64,000 nucleotides of DNA from CBDCTM01 sp965222005. Its GTDB lineage: Bacteria; Bacteroidota; Bacteroidia; Chitinophagales; Saprospiraceae. The stretch spans positions 992,001 to 1,056,000 of the forward strand of contig OZ244935.1 in the NCBI GenBank assembly GCA_965222005.1. Reading direction: 5' to 3'. Each line of letters starts with the position of its first letter. Positions within the stretch are counted from its first letter, which is position 1. This document shows positions 33,148 through 41,977 of this stretch, piece by piece. The notes below the pieces were generated by a model that saw nothing but the letters and a program-made list of their open reading frames with translations, made no database searches and was not told the origin of the DNA. Both the position numbers and the translations under genes were made by a program.

Positions 33148-35076
33148 ATGCGCTACACTCGATTTTTTGCCTTGCTCTTTATCCCTTTGTTGGCCTTGCT
33201 GCTGGTGTATTGCAGCAAAGATGAAGCTGCTTTTGATCCATTCAACTATCCCAATCTAGCACAAGACGTCGCCTACGTAGGGATGCAACAGTGTATTAGC
33301 TGCCATGCCAACGTCCACCAAAGCTTTAGCCGTACCGGCATGGGGCGCTCTTTCGATCGGGTCAGCCACCAAAAAAGTGCCGCCACCTATGGGTCGCATG
33401 CATTAGTGTACGATACCTTATCTGACTTTTACTATCACCCTTTTTTTAAAGACAGCAGCTTGTATATGATGGAATTTCGCCTGCAGAAAGGCGATACCGT
33501 GCATAAACGCCTTGAGCAAATCGACTACATCATCGGTTCTGGCCAGCATACCAATTCTCATATTATTGACATCAACGGCTACCTTTTTCAGGCTCCCGTC
33601 ACCTACTACACCCAGCAAAAACAATGGGATATGGCGCCCGGCTATAAGGGGGATAACCTTCGATTTTCACGCATTCTCACCACCCAGTGCATCTCCTGTC
33701 ACAACCACTATCCGGCAGTTGTACAAGGCTCAGTTAATAAATACGCCGATATGCCACGCGGTATAGAATGTGAGCGCTGCCACGGGCCGGGGGCCTTGCA
33801 TGTGGCTGAAAAAATGGCTGGCAAGCTGGTGGACACTTCCCGCTTTATCGACTATACAATCGTCAATCCGCGCGATATGCCACGCGATCGGCAAATGGAT
33901 ATTTGCCAGCGATGTCACCTGCAAGGATTGGCTGTGCTGGAAGAAGGGAAAACCTTTTTCGACTTCAAGCCCGGCATGTTGCTTTCGGAGGTGATGAACG
34001 TGTACTTGCCTCGTTACACCAACAGCCACGAGCAATTTATTATGGCCTCACAGGCCGATCGGCTTCGCCTCAGCCCCTGCTTTCGGGAATCGGAGCAGAT
34101 GAGTTGTCTGAGCTGCCATCATCCCCATCATTCTGTGGAGGAAACGCCAGTACAACGCTACAAGCGAGCATGCCTCAGTTGCCACCAATCAGCAGAGTCC
34201 TGCTCAGTCGATCAGCTCGCTCGGCAGCAAGAGAAGGACAATTGCGTGAGCTGCCACATGCCACGCTCAGGTAGTATTGATATTCCACACGTACACATCA
34301 CCGATCATTACATTAGCAAGGAAGTAGCTCTGCAGCAGCGCCTGCCCAAGGAAGAGCAGCAGGAAATTGCCCGCTTTTTGGGGTTGCAAATTTTGACTAA
34401 AGAAAAGGCTTCGGCCCTGGAAAAAGCAGCGGCATACATTGCGCTGTTCGACAAATATGTGAACTCGCCCGTCATGCTGGATTCTGCCAATTATTATCTG
34501 TCAAGGGTAAGGTCGCCTTCGCTCCGTCTTTTCAAAACCAGCATTCATTATCTGTTTGCCCGAAAAGATTGGGCTGCCATCATCCGAAAAGCAGAGCGCC
34601 AAGCGATTGGCAAGCTCGATGACGCCTGGACGCTTTACCGCATCGGCGAAGCTTTTTACAATGAAGGAAATGCTGAAAAAGCAACGTTATACTACCAAAA
34701 AGCAAGCGATAAACAGCCCTTTAATTTGGATTTCCAGGAAAAACTGGCGAGTAGCCTTATTCAAACACGTCAATTAGACAGGGCTGTGAAAGTACTCGAT
34801 TTTATACTCGAAGAAAACCCCAAACGCCCCTTGGCCCTTACCAACAGGGGCTTTGTACAGGCCTTGGAGGGAGATTATCAATCGGCCGAATCTTATTATA
34901 ATCTAGCTATTGACCTTGATCCTGACTATGAGCAAGCCCTGGTCAACAAGGCAGCCATCCGCTTACTCAACAATGACAGAAACACAGCGCTGAAGTTGCT
35001 CCGGCGCGTTCTGGGTATCAATCCCGACAATCGACAAGCCAAAGCTGCTCTTTTGCAAATTGAACCAGTAAATTAG
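33148..35076 (+). CDS. Heptaheme c-type cytochrome with C-terminal TPR domain, lipoprotein
   Basis: 642 aa. A signal peptide ends at a lipobox-like LLVYC (cysteine 22). The N-terminal 380 residues hold seven CxxCH heme-binding motifs (CISCH twice, CERCH, CQRCH, CLSCH twice, CVSCH), resembling multiheme cytochromes of the c554 type. The C-terminal 230 residues are TPR helices (AWTLYRIGEAFYNEGNAEKA and repeats) ending QAKAALLQIEPVN. It is likely a surface or periplasmic electron carrier with a protein-interaction arm. It starts 5 bp after gldH. Part of its 3' end is duplicated at 36541-36752. Confidence 0.87.
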   Translation: MRYTRFFALLFIPLLALLLVYCSKDEAAFDPFNYPNLAQDVAYVGMQQCISCHANVHQSFSRTGMGRSFDRVSHQKSAATYGSHALVYDTLSDFYYHPFFKDSSLYMMEFRLQKGDTVHKRLEQIDYIIGSGQHTNSHIIDINGYLFQAPVTYYTQQKQWDMAPGYKGDNLRFSRILTTQCISCHNHYPAVVQGSVNKYADMPRGIECERCHGPGALHVAEKMAGKLVDTSRFIDYTIVNPRDMPRDRQMDICQRCHLQGLAVLEEGKTFFDFKPGMLLSEVMNVYLPRYTNSHEQFIMASQADRLRLSPCFRESEQMSCLSCHHPHHSVEETPVQRYKRACLSCHQSAESCSVDQLARQQEKDNCVSCHMPRSGSIDIPHVHITDHYISKEVALQQRLPKEEQQEIARFLGLQILTKEKASALEKAAAYIALFDKYVNSPVMLDSANYYLSRVRSPSLRLFKTSIHYLFARKDWAAIIRKAERQAIGKLDDAWTLYRIGEAFYNEGNAEKATLYYQKASDKQPFNLDFQEKLASSLIQTRQLDRAVKVLDFILEENPKRPLALTNRGFVQALEGDYQSAESYYNLAIDLDPDYEQALVNKAAIRLLNNDRNTALKLLRRVLGINPDNRQAKAALLQIEPVN

Positions 35077-35129
35077 TCCCTGATTACACAAAAACGAATA
35101 ATTAGATGCTTTTAGCAATCGATGCTGGG
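34945..35129. repeat. Direct repeat (left) at the cytochrome-coaX junction
   Basis: Repeats at 36622-36810. The core of about 125 bp, ending at the cytochrome stop codon, has only one mismatch seen; the following about 50 bp are degenerate. The last part, ATGCTTTTAGCAATCGATGCTGG from 35106, matches the first codons of coaX and then ends. Confidence 0.8.
35106..35129 (+). pseudogene. Remnant of the coaX start
   Basis: The 24 bases ATGCTTTTAGCAATCGATGC and following TGGG match the start of coaX at 36787 (encoding MLLAIDAG). After that the sequence diverges and no pantothenate-kinase frame follows. It is a short 5' relic left by the event that placed the MopRA gene between the cytochrome and coaX. 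Confidence 0.6.
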
Positions 35130-35685
35130 TGTGAAGGAGTTATTTCAGCTGTGTTAACAGCGCTGTTTACTTAAGTTGATATAATAGTTTTTTGATATTA
35201 ATAAATATATAGGCGCCAAGTTCTCATCGTAATTCTCTTGTCAAAATTTAACTTTTATTATAAATATTCTATAAATTTGCTGTTCACCATTGTTTACAAC
35301 AAACATAATACTGAGCAAAAGTCCCAATTTCTATCAGATGGTGAATCCCCAATTACTGCATAATTTTTTCACAGTCAGGCAATCATGGCTATAGAATATT
35401 GAAGTAACATCAATGTTTTAAGAGGTCATTTTGCCAATGTGTACTAGCACTTACTTGCTGTTTGCGGCTAGCCGTACATCACTTTGTCTTTGGAAGATTT
35501 TTAACCCTTAGAAGTTGCTTTGAAACGTGATTTGATTTTTTGTGCGTCTTTTTTCGCTAAGCCTTGGTTCTTTTTCGTTCCATGCCTTCTTGGCATGCAT
35601 TGAAAAAAGAGCTGCGCCTAGCAAAAAATGCCCCGCGAAACTTCTCAGCACAAATTCCAAAACAGCCTCTTGTAAATTAATAATT
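35130..35685. other. AT-rich gene-free stretch upstream of the MopRA lipoprotein
   Basis: About 555 bp without a convincing gene. It is more AT-rich than its neighbours, which fits a foreign origin. A small CATGCC/GGCATG hairpin is at about 35580-35596, within an extended frame that opens at 35542 and joins the lipoprotein but does not look coding. It should contain the promoter of the next gene; no clear -7/-33 pair was chosen. Confidence 0.4.
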
Positions 35686-36429
35686 ATGCAAAGGTGTTTT
35701 TATCTGATAGCACTCCTTTTAGTATTCGCAGGATGTGGAAAAGAGGAATTATCACTTGATTCTAAAAAGGTAAATGTTACCCCTACAAATGTTACATCTG
35801 CTCAAAATAGAAGTAACCAAAAAGTTAATGTCTGCCATTATGATGCTGATAGTGACAGCTGGCATATGATTAACATTAGTATCAATGCTCTACCTGCTCA
35901 TCTGAATCATGGCGACGTATTGCTGGAAGATGCGGATGGCGATGGCTGGGTAGTAGAAGAAAATGAATGTGTACCTGGAGGTGATTGTCACGATGAAGAT
36001 GCCACTATCAATCCGGGCGCTGAGGAACTATGCGATGATGGTATAGATAACAATTGTAATGGGGAGATTGATGAAGACTGTGTTGACTGTTGTTGGGCAA
36101 CTATATATCCTCATGAGTTTGGCCCGGCGAGTTATATTGAGCGATTAGGCGCTATTACAGGCAATGGTTGTGAGCCTCATTTTGATATTTATACACGCAT
36201 TTGTTTTGATTATTGTAGCCTTGGTGGTTGCGTTGAATTTCTTTGGGTGTACGGAAATGAAAGTAAGTACGTTTGTGCCTATCAATCCAGAACACTTGGC
36301 TTTTTCACCATTGACATTTCAGAAGAAGAAGCTGCTGCTTGCGATCGACAGATGGCAGCAATTGCAAGACACTTGGAGCTTCCAGATGGAACAAATAGTG
36401 ATTGCGCGTTTGTCTTTGATTGTAATTAA
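35686..36429 (+). CDS. Lipoprotein with MopRA-type putative metal-binding motif
   Basis: 247 aa from the ATG at 35686. The signal ends in VFAGC with cysteine 17. The middle part has the calcium-like repeat DADGDGWVVEENECVPGGDC followed by NPGAEELCDDGIDNNCNGEID, the classic 'putative metal-binding' MopRA motif of surface proteins. The C-terminal 120 residues are cysteine-rich with no known domain (CEPHFDIYTRICFDYC). It lies in an inserted segment flanked by direct repeats of the cytochrome 3' end, so it was probably acquired. Confidence 0.78.
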   Translation: MQRCFYLIALLLVFAGCGKEELSLDSKKVNVTPTNVTSAQNRSNQKVNVCHYDADSDSWHMINISINALPAHLNHGDVLLEDADGDGWVVEENECVPGGDCHDEDATINPGAEELCDDGIDNNCNGEIDEDCVDCCWATIYPHEFGPASYIERLGAITGNGCEPHFDIYTRICFDYCSLGGCVEFLWVYGNESKYVCAYQSRTLGFFTIDISEEEAAACDRQMAAIARHLELPDGTNSDCAFVFDCN

Positions 36430-36540
36430 GGGATTTTGGTCATTGAACGGCATTGTTGCATGGACATTTTTTAATCGGCAAACACATCAATAAACTGGTT
36501 CATGCAACAATGTTTCATTAGCTAACAATAAGCGGAGCAG
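36430..36540. other. Gene-free stretch after the MopRA lipoprotein
   Basis: Includes the incomplete repeat GGCATTGTTGCATG and CATGCAACAATG (about 36449-36462 and 36500-36511), whose common TTGTTGCATG/CATGCAACAA arms could form a hairpin and end transcription. No gene was seen. The next bases are the cytochrome relic. Confidence 0.4.
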
Positions 36541-36752
36541 CAGGCGATTAACCAATTCGATGATGCTTGGATGCTTTACTGCATCGTTACCATCAGGGAA
36601 GTGCTGAGCAGGTCCTGCTCAATAAGACAGCCATCCGCTTACTCAACAATGACAGAAACACCGCGCTGAAGTTGCTCCGGCGCGTTCTGGGTATCAATCC
36701 CGACAATCGACAAGCCAAAGCTGCTCTTTTGCAAATTGAACCAGTAAATTAG
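36541..36752 (+). pseudogene. Degenerate copy of the cytochrome 3' end
   Basis: The segment matches two pieces of the cytochrome gene: 34601-34645 (AIGKLDDAWTLYRI region, diverged) and 34930-35076 (the last TPR, nearly identical), with the roughly 280 bp between them missing. A frame from the fused part ends in the same QAKAALLQIEPVN. It has no signal or heme motifs. It is a relic rather than a gene. Confidence 0.8.
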
Positions 36753-36810
36753 CGCCTGATTTCGCAAAAACTAATAGCTTTACCATATGCTATTAGCAAT
36801 CGACGCTGGC
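36622..36810. repeat. Direct repeat (right) at the cytochrome-coaX junction
   Basis: Partner of 34945-35129; here it continues into the intact coaX gene at 36787. The near-identical 125-bp core between diverged flanks is what a crossover or conversion tract would leave. Confidence 0.8.
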
Positions 36811-37554
36811 AATACCGATATCGTGTTTGCCCTTCACATCGAAGGGCAATGGCTCCACCACTGGCGCATTCCTTCTACCAATGAAGCCTCCAAAGAGATT
36901 TGGCAATATCGCCTGGTCAGCGAATTGCTGGAGCTCGGCCTACAAGCAGATGCCATCCAAAAAGCCGTGCTTAGCAGTGTGGTGCCCGGCCTTTCGCCCC
37001 TGCTCGCAGAGATGCTGCATGACATTTTAGGTCACCCGGCTATACTTGTGGGTGCTGATATTTATCCCTTACTGAATGTGAAAGTCCAAAACCCTGAAGA
37101 GATCGGCACCGACCTGGTAGCCAATGCAGTAGCTGCATTTGATCGTTTCCAGCAAGCATGCATAGCGGTAGATTTTGGTACAGCACTTACCTTCACCACT
37201 GTGTCTTCCAAGGGTATCATTGAAGGAGTTGCCATAGCCCCAGGACTCAAAACTGCGGTTCGTACTCTGTTTCAAAAAACGGCTCAATTGCCTGAAGTGC
37301 CGCTGAAAGTACCCCGATCAGCTTTAGGTAAAAACACGGAGGGCGCTATACAGGCAGGTGTGGTACTCGGCTATGTGGGCCTGAGCAATTACTTGATTGA
37401 GCATATAAAAAAAGAACTAAAGGAGCCATGCAAAGTAATAGCTACCGGTGGTCTTTCCAGAGTATTGGATTCGCTTTCCCACAGCTTCGATGCAATCGAT
37501 CCAATGCTCACACTAGACGGATTGCGCCTTATCGAAGAGCAATGCACTGCATAA
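36787..37554 (+). CDS. coaX: Type III pantothenate kinase
   Basis: 255 aa. Phosphate-binding motif DAGNTDIVFAL is at residues 5-15, and VDFGTALTFTTVSSKG carries the second ATP motif. The segment EEIGTDLVANAVAAF fills the place of the GxDR pantothenate motif, here with L for R. CoaX phosphorylates pantothenate in the first step of CoA synthesis and needs a monovalent cation. The length matches the family. Upstream is the direct repeat described above, so its native promoter region may have been altered. Confidence 0.93.
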   Translation: MLLAIDAGNTDIVFALHIEGQWLHHWRIPSTNEASKEIWQYRLVSELLELGLQADAIQKAVLSSVVPGLSPLLAEMLHDILGHPAILVGADIYPLLNVKVQNPEEIGTDLVANAVAAFDRFQQACIAVDFGTALTFTTVSSKGIIEGVAIAPGLKTAVRTLFQKTAQLPEVPLKVPRSALGKNTEGAIQAGVVLGYVGLSNYLIEHIKKELKEPCKVIATGGLSRVLDSLSHSFDAIDPMLTLDGLRLIEEQCTA

Positions 37555-37651
37555 AAATTAAAAGGTGTGGGAATCTATAAGATCACAACCCAATTTCATG
37601 TTGATATATATCATTCCAAGCTCTAATATTAATGCTGCTTAAAAACTACAC

Positions 37652-38671
37652 ATGCCAATTTCTTATCAAACCTATCAACTCCGGGCTGGCAATATTGCTA
37701 ATTTAACTTTGGTTGATCGTGACCTGGCCGAGCCCAAAGACGATGAAGTTACCGTTGAAGTAGAAGCCATCGGTCTCAATTTCGCTGATATCTTTGCCAT
37801 ATTTGGCCTATACGGCGCCACGCCAAAAGGCGTTTTTACTCCCGGGCTCGAATATGCCGGCCGCATTATCCGCAAAGGCAAAGCAGTACCCAACCGGCAG
37901 GTCGGCGATCGGGTGATGGGCGTCACCCGCTTTGGTGGTTATACCACCCATCTCAATACTGAATATAGTTATACCATTCCCTTGCCTGATGATTGGAGTT
38001 TCGGAGAGGGGGCCGCTTATCTAGTGCAGGTACTCACCGCTTACTACGGTCTTGTAAAGTTGGGCGATTTACAGCATCATCAAACAGTACTCATCCACAG
38101 CGCAGCAGGTGGCGTAGGACTGCTGGCCAACCGAATCGCCAAAAAATATCAGGCTTATACAATCGGCAGCGTAGGCAGCAGCAACAAAATTGATGTTTGT
38201 AAAGAGGAAGGCTATGATGCGGTCATTGTGCGAAGCAAGCATTTTGCCCGTGATCTGCGAAATGCACTGAACAATCGCGATTTGAATATTGTGATGGAGT
38301 GCATCGGCGGGAAAATATTCACGGCGGGCTTTGAAGCCCTGGCACCCCAGGGCCGGTCGATCATTTATGGCGCAGCACGCTACGCTTCACCCGGCAAACG
38401 CCCCAACTATCCCAAGCTTCTTTATAAACATGCTACCCGCCCCAAAATCGATCCGCAAAATCTGGCAGAAATCAACAAGGGCCTGTTGGGCTTCAACCTC
38501 ATCTACCTCTATGACAAGGTGGAGCTAATGTACGAGTTGCTGCAGGAAATTGAAATGCTGGAGATCGGCAAGCCGATGATTGGTCACACATTTTCTTTCG
38601 ACAAACTACCTGATGCAGTGAAATTGTTTCAGTCCGGGAAAACGATTGGCAAAGTGGTGGTAGACGTTTGA
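37652..38671 (+). CDS. Zinc-type MDR oxidoreductase (quinone oxidoreductase/VAT1-like)
   Basis: 339 aa medium-chain dehydrogenase/reductase. The N-terminal domain has GLNFADIFAIFGLYGATP and VGDRVMGVTRFGGYTTH; the Rossmann domain has HSAAGGVGLLANRIAKKY binding NADPH. The usual catalytic-zinc ligands are not evident, so it is likely a zinc-independent quinone or enone reductase. The late segment FSFDKLPDAVKLFQSGKTIGKVVV is the family's standard end. Not linked to obvious partners. Confidence 0.88.
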   Translation: MPISYQTYQLRAGNIANLTLVDRDLAEPKDDEVTVEVEAIGLNFADIFAIFGLYGATPKGVFTPGLEYAGRIIRKGKAVPNRQVGDRVMGVTRFGGYTTHLNTEYSYTIPLPDDWSFGEGAAYLVQVLTAYYGLVKLGDLQHHQTVLIHSAAGGVGLLANRIAKKYQAYTIGSVGSSNKIDVCKEEGYDAVIVRSKHFARDLRNALNNRDLNIVMECIGGKIFTAGFEALAPQGRSIIYGAARYASPGKRPNYPKLLYKHATRPKIDPQNLAEINKGLLGFNLIYLYDKVELMYELLQEIEMLEIGKPMIGHTFSFDKLPDAVKLFQSGKTIGKVVVDV

Positions 38672-38729
38672 GCTGTTCAGGATTTCAAAACAGTTTCTCA
38701 GATTGCCCAGACATTTTTCCGATGATCAT

Positions 38730-39500
38730 TCAAAATCGCAAATGCTTGACTGTCAGGGCATTATTGATGAGTTGCATCAACGAATCAATACCGATACGCA
38801 GGTGTGTCTCCACATAATCCTTGGTAACAACAGCATCGCTTTTCTCCGTTTTCACCCCCTCTGGAATCATCGGCATATCGGAAACGAGCAGCAAGGCACC
38901 GGCAGGAATCTGGTTTTTGAAAGCCGCAATAAAAATGGTAGCCGTTTCCATATCAATAGCCATAGTCCTTAGGCTTTTGAGGTATTTTTTAAAGTCCTTT
39001 CGATGTTCCCAAACCCGCTTGTTGGTCGTATAAACGGTGCCAGTCCAATAGTCCAGGCCATGATCTCGGATGGTGGTGGAGGTGGCTTTTTGGAGGGCAA
39101 AGGCAGGTAAGGCAGGTACTTCCGGCGGCAAATAATCATTGGATGTACCCTCTCCACGGATGGCGGCAATAGGCAGTATGAGGTCACCAACTTTGTTTTT
39201 GCGCTTTAGCCCACCGCATTTGCCGAGAAACAGACAGGCTTTAGGGCGTACCGCAGTTAGCAAGTCGATAATGGTGCCGGCATTGGGGCTGCCCATCCCA
39301 AAGTTGATGATCGAGATACGTCCGGCAGTAGCAGAGGACATGGATCGGTCAAGCCCTTTGATTTCCACATCGTGCCAGTTGGCAAAGAGGGTGACGTAGT
39401 TGCTAAAATTGGTAAGCAATATATAATCACCGAACTCCTCAAGAGAGGTCCCGGTATATCGGGGGAGCCAGTTGTTGACAATATCTCGCTTGGTTTTCAT
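38730..39500 (-). CDS. amn: AMP nucleosidase
   Basis: 256 aa from the ATG whose complement ends at 39500. Nucleoside phosphorylase-like fold: NFGMGSPNAGTIIDLL phosphate/purine region, CLFLGKCGGL and the closing active-site segment AIDMETATIFIAAF with the DMET motif of this superfamily. Short amn-type proteins of Bacteroidota hydrolyse AMP to adenine and ribose 5-phosphate. Expected to be cytoplasmic. Confidence 0.87.
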   Translation of the reverse strand: MKTKRDIVNNWLPRYTGTSLEEFGDYILLTNFSNYVTLFANWHDVEIKGLDRSMSSATAGRISIINFGMGSPNAGTIIDLLTAVRPKACLFLGKCGGLKRKNKVGDLILPIAAIRGEGTSNDYLPPEVPALPAFALQKATSTTIRDHGLDYWTGTVYTTNKRVWEHRKDFKKYLKSLRTMAIDMETATIFIAAFKNQIPAGALLLVSDMPMIPEGVKTEKSDAVVTKDYVETHLRIGIDSLMQLINNALTVKHLRF

Positions 39501-39538
39501 GGTATAATTTAGGTACAAAGAAACATGATTTTTTCAAA

Positions 39539-39751
39539 ATGCTTTTGCAATTCTATTCCAACAATTATATTTTCAGACATAAATTATCCCCTTTGCAGCT
39601 GGGTCAGGAAGTGCTCCGACAGGAACTAGAGCGTTGTAATGGGGAGCATACTTTTCAAGTCGATGGGCTGGCAGAAGAGGTGTATTTTTATCAGGTCATT
39701 AGTACAGGAACGTTGGTCGGCAATGAGAAGCTGGTGAAGCATGCTCTTTAA
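39539..39751 (+). pseudogene. Fragment of a T9SS C-terminal sorting domain
   Basis: The frame reads LGQEVLRQELERCNGEHTFQ and EEVYFYQVISTGTLVGNEKL, which is the second half of a type A T9SS sorting domain. The first half (the YPNP strand) and any cargo are missing, and the first 20 residues look random. I take it as the 3' relic of a deleted secreted-protein gene. It lies between amn and the ABC permease. Confidence 0.7.
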
Positions 39752-39824
39752 AGGTCACTTCTCAACGCCTTCAAATAAGCAACGGATGCTTGCAGAATAC
39801 TTCAGGTATTGCAGCCTCCCCGTC

Positions 39825-41063
39825 CTACTCATACCTCAAAGACTCAATCGGATCGAGGCGGGCAGCTTTAAGTGCCGGATATAGGCCCGACACCAGGCCA
39901 ATGGTAATACAGGTAGTTACGCCTAGTGTAATCCAGCCCCAGGGGATGAGAAACTTGCCGCCCATCACAAAGGTCACCAGGTTGCCGATAAGAATGCCGA
40001 GTAGAATGCCTACAGCTCCGCCAATCAGGCAAATGACTACCGCTTCGGTAAGAAACTGGATGAGGATGTTGCGGCGCGTAGCGCCGATGGCTTTGCAGAT
40101 GCCGACCTCGCGGGTGCGCTCGGTGACGGATACCAGCATGATGTTCATCAGCCCGATAGCTGCGCCGAGCAAGGTGATGAGGCCAATGGCTACGGCAGCC
40201 AGGCGCAAAGTCACCGTGTTTTCTTTGATGATGGAAATGAGGCCATCGCTTTTAAACAACTCAAAATCGTTTTCTGCGCCGATGCGGAGCTTGCGGACAT
40301 TGCGCATCAGGCCGGTGGCAGCAGCCTCAGCACCCTCCAGGTCTTCGGCACTCAGCACAGCTACATCGATCTCGTAATTGGTGTCATGGGTGCCGTAATA
40401 GCGTTTGACGTTGGGCAATGTGGCCAGTACAATTTTATCCGCACTTGCATTCATACTGCTTCCCTTGCTTTCCAGTACTCCGATGATGCGATACTTAATA
40501 TTACCCGCTGCCACTACCTGATTGAGTGCCTTCTCGGCTTGTTCGCCGAAAAGCGCTTTTACTACTTCTGCCCCGACAATGATCTGATTGTCGCCATTTT
40601 CTACTTCGGAGCGGGTAAAATTTCTACCATATTCGATAGTGTAGCCTTTCACATTTACATAATCATCATCCACTCCATAGAGCTGCATGTCGGGATTGGT
40701 TTTTTCTTTTCCTGACTTTAGCACAGCTACACCCGTTGCACGGGAAGAAAGGGTGACGCGAGCCGGAAAGTCAAATTGCTTTTTAAATTGAGTGGCTTGC
40801 TTGTAATTGATGGGGTCGCCACGCTTAGCACGTCGCCCGTGCCGGTTGCCACTCACTCCCTGCCCTTTGGGGCTGATGCTGAAAGAGTTGGCACCCATAT
40901 CGGAGAAATTATCATTGAGCGAATAAATGGCCGTGTCGATAGCGGTAAGGATACCCACCAGAGCCATGATACCAAAAGCTATGATGAGCATGGTGAGAAT
41001 GGCACGCAGCAGGTTGGAACGTACATTGACAAGCGCAACCCGTATGTTTTCCCTTAGATTCAT
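39825..41063 (-). CDS. ABC transporter permease (MacB/FtsX family)
   Basis: 412 aa with one N-terminal membrane helix (about residues 21-42, LTMLIIAFGIMALVGIL), a long periplasmic MacB_PCD domain (residues about 50-265) and a C-terminal FtsX region with three helices containing TERTREVGICKAIGATRRNIL, the family's cytoplasmic coupling motif. It should partner an ATPase for lipoprotein release or export of small molecules; the ATPase is not next to it. The next gene to the right on the same strand is the inositol monophosphatase. Confidence 0.9.
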   Translation of the reverse strand: MNLRENIRVALVNVRSNLLRAILTMLIIAFGIMALVGILTAIDTAIYSLNDNFSDMGANSFSISPKGQGVSGNRHGRRAKRGDPINYKQATQFKKQFDFPARVTLSSRATGVAVLKSGKEKTNPDMQLYGVDDDYVNVKGYTIEYGRNFTRSEVENGDNQIIVGAEVVKALFGEQAEKALNQVVAAGNIKYRIIGVLESKGSSMNASADKIVLATLPNVKRYYGTHDTNYEIDVAVLSAEDLEGAEAAATGLMRNVRKLRIGAENDFELFKSDGLISIIKENTVTLRLAAVAIGLITLLGAAIGLMNIMLVSVTERTREVGICKAIGATRRNILIQFLTEAVVICLIGGAVGILLGILIGNLVTFVMGGKFLIPWGWITLGVTTCITIGLVSGLYPALKAARLDPIESLRYE

Positions 41064-41116
41064 TTCGCGATCTTCAAAAGTAGGCTAATTTTTCCAGTAT
41101 TCCGTGGCTTGTTCGA

Positions 41117-41977
41117 TCAACGTTTCACTGTTTTAGATGAACCACCTGCGGAATGATTTGAATGGAAGTGATTTTGCAATGCTTCCAGCATCGCCTCATA
41201 CACTATTGGAGAAGCTGCCAGCACTTCTCCGCACTCCAAATAGCTATTCAATCCGCTAAAATCAGTAGCCCGGCCTCCGGCTTCCTCCACCAAAAGCATT
41301 CCTGCTGCAATGTCCCAGGCATTGAGGCCGTATTCAAAAAAGCCATCGAAGCGACCACAGGCTACATAGGCCAAATCGAGGGCTGCCGAGCCGAACCGAC
41401 GAATGCCCCGGCAGTGCTGCATGAAATAGCGCAACAAGCGGATGTAGCCATCCATCTGTTCAAAATCGTAATACGGAAAGCCGGTGGCCAACAGCGCTTC
41501 AGATAATTTTGTGTTGGGCGATACACCAATACGCTGGCCGTTGAGCCAGGCTCCACCGCCCCGCCAGCCAACAAATTGCTCATCACTATTCACCTCCCGC
41601 ACAATGCCGAGGAGGGTTTGTTTTTCGTTTTGCAAGGCTACACTTACACTGAAAAAAGGCAGCCCGTGCAGAAAATTGGTGGTGCCATCCAGCGGATCGA
41701 TGATCCATTGGTAGGTAGCCGATGTAGCGGCAATGGTTGCTTCTTCGGTCAAAAAAGAAGCTTCTGCCAATAGTGGCGATAGCCCTTTCACCAACAATTC
41801 CTCCGCTCTTTTGTCCACATAACTGACCAGCGAATTGAGTGCCTTAATCTCAATATCCTGGCTATTTACCTGCCCCACCTGGCTCCTTATAAATTGAGCA
41901 GCCTGACCAACTATGTCATTAGCTCTGGCCGTGAGGCGGGCTAGTTGAGCGGGTTGCATGTTGGCAGGAGAGCTCAT
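41117..41977 (-). CDS. Inositol monophosphatase family protein
   Basis: 286 aa. The metal-site motif WIIDPLDGTTNFLHGLP and the closing WDIAAGMLLVEEAGG mark the family, and the first acidic pair is in FLTEEATIAAT. It hydrolyses inositol 1-phosphate or a related sugar phosphate with magnesium. It overlaps the HMG-CoA reductase gene by 4 bp (ATGA), so the three minus-strand genes isomerase-reductase-phosphatase likely form an operon. A role in isoprenoid or phospholipid precursor supply is possible but not shown. Confidence 0.92.
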   Translation of the reverse strand: MSSPANMQPAQLARLTARANDIVGQAAQFIRSQVGQVNSQDIEIKALNSLVSYVDKRAEELLVKGLSPLLAEASFLTEEATIAATSATYQWIIDPLDGTTNFLHGLPFFSVSVALQNEKQTLLGIVREVNSDEQFVGWRGGGAWLNGQRIGVSPNTKLSEALLATGFPYYDFEQMDGYIRLLRYFMQHCRGIRRFGSAALDLAYVACGRFDGFFEYGLNAWDIAAGMLLVEEAGGRATDFSGLNSYLECGEVLAASPIVYEAMLEALQNHFHSNHSAGGSSKTVKR

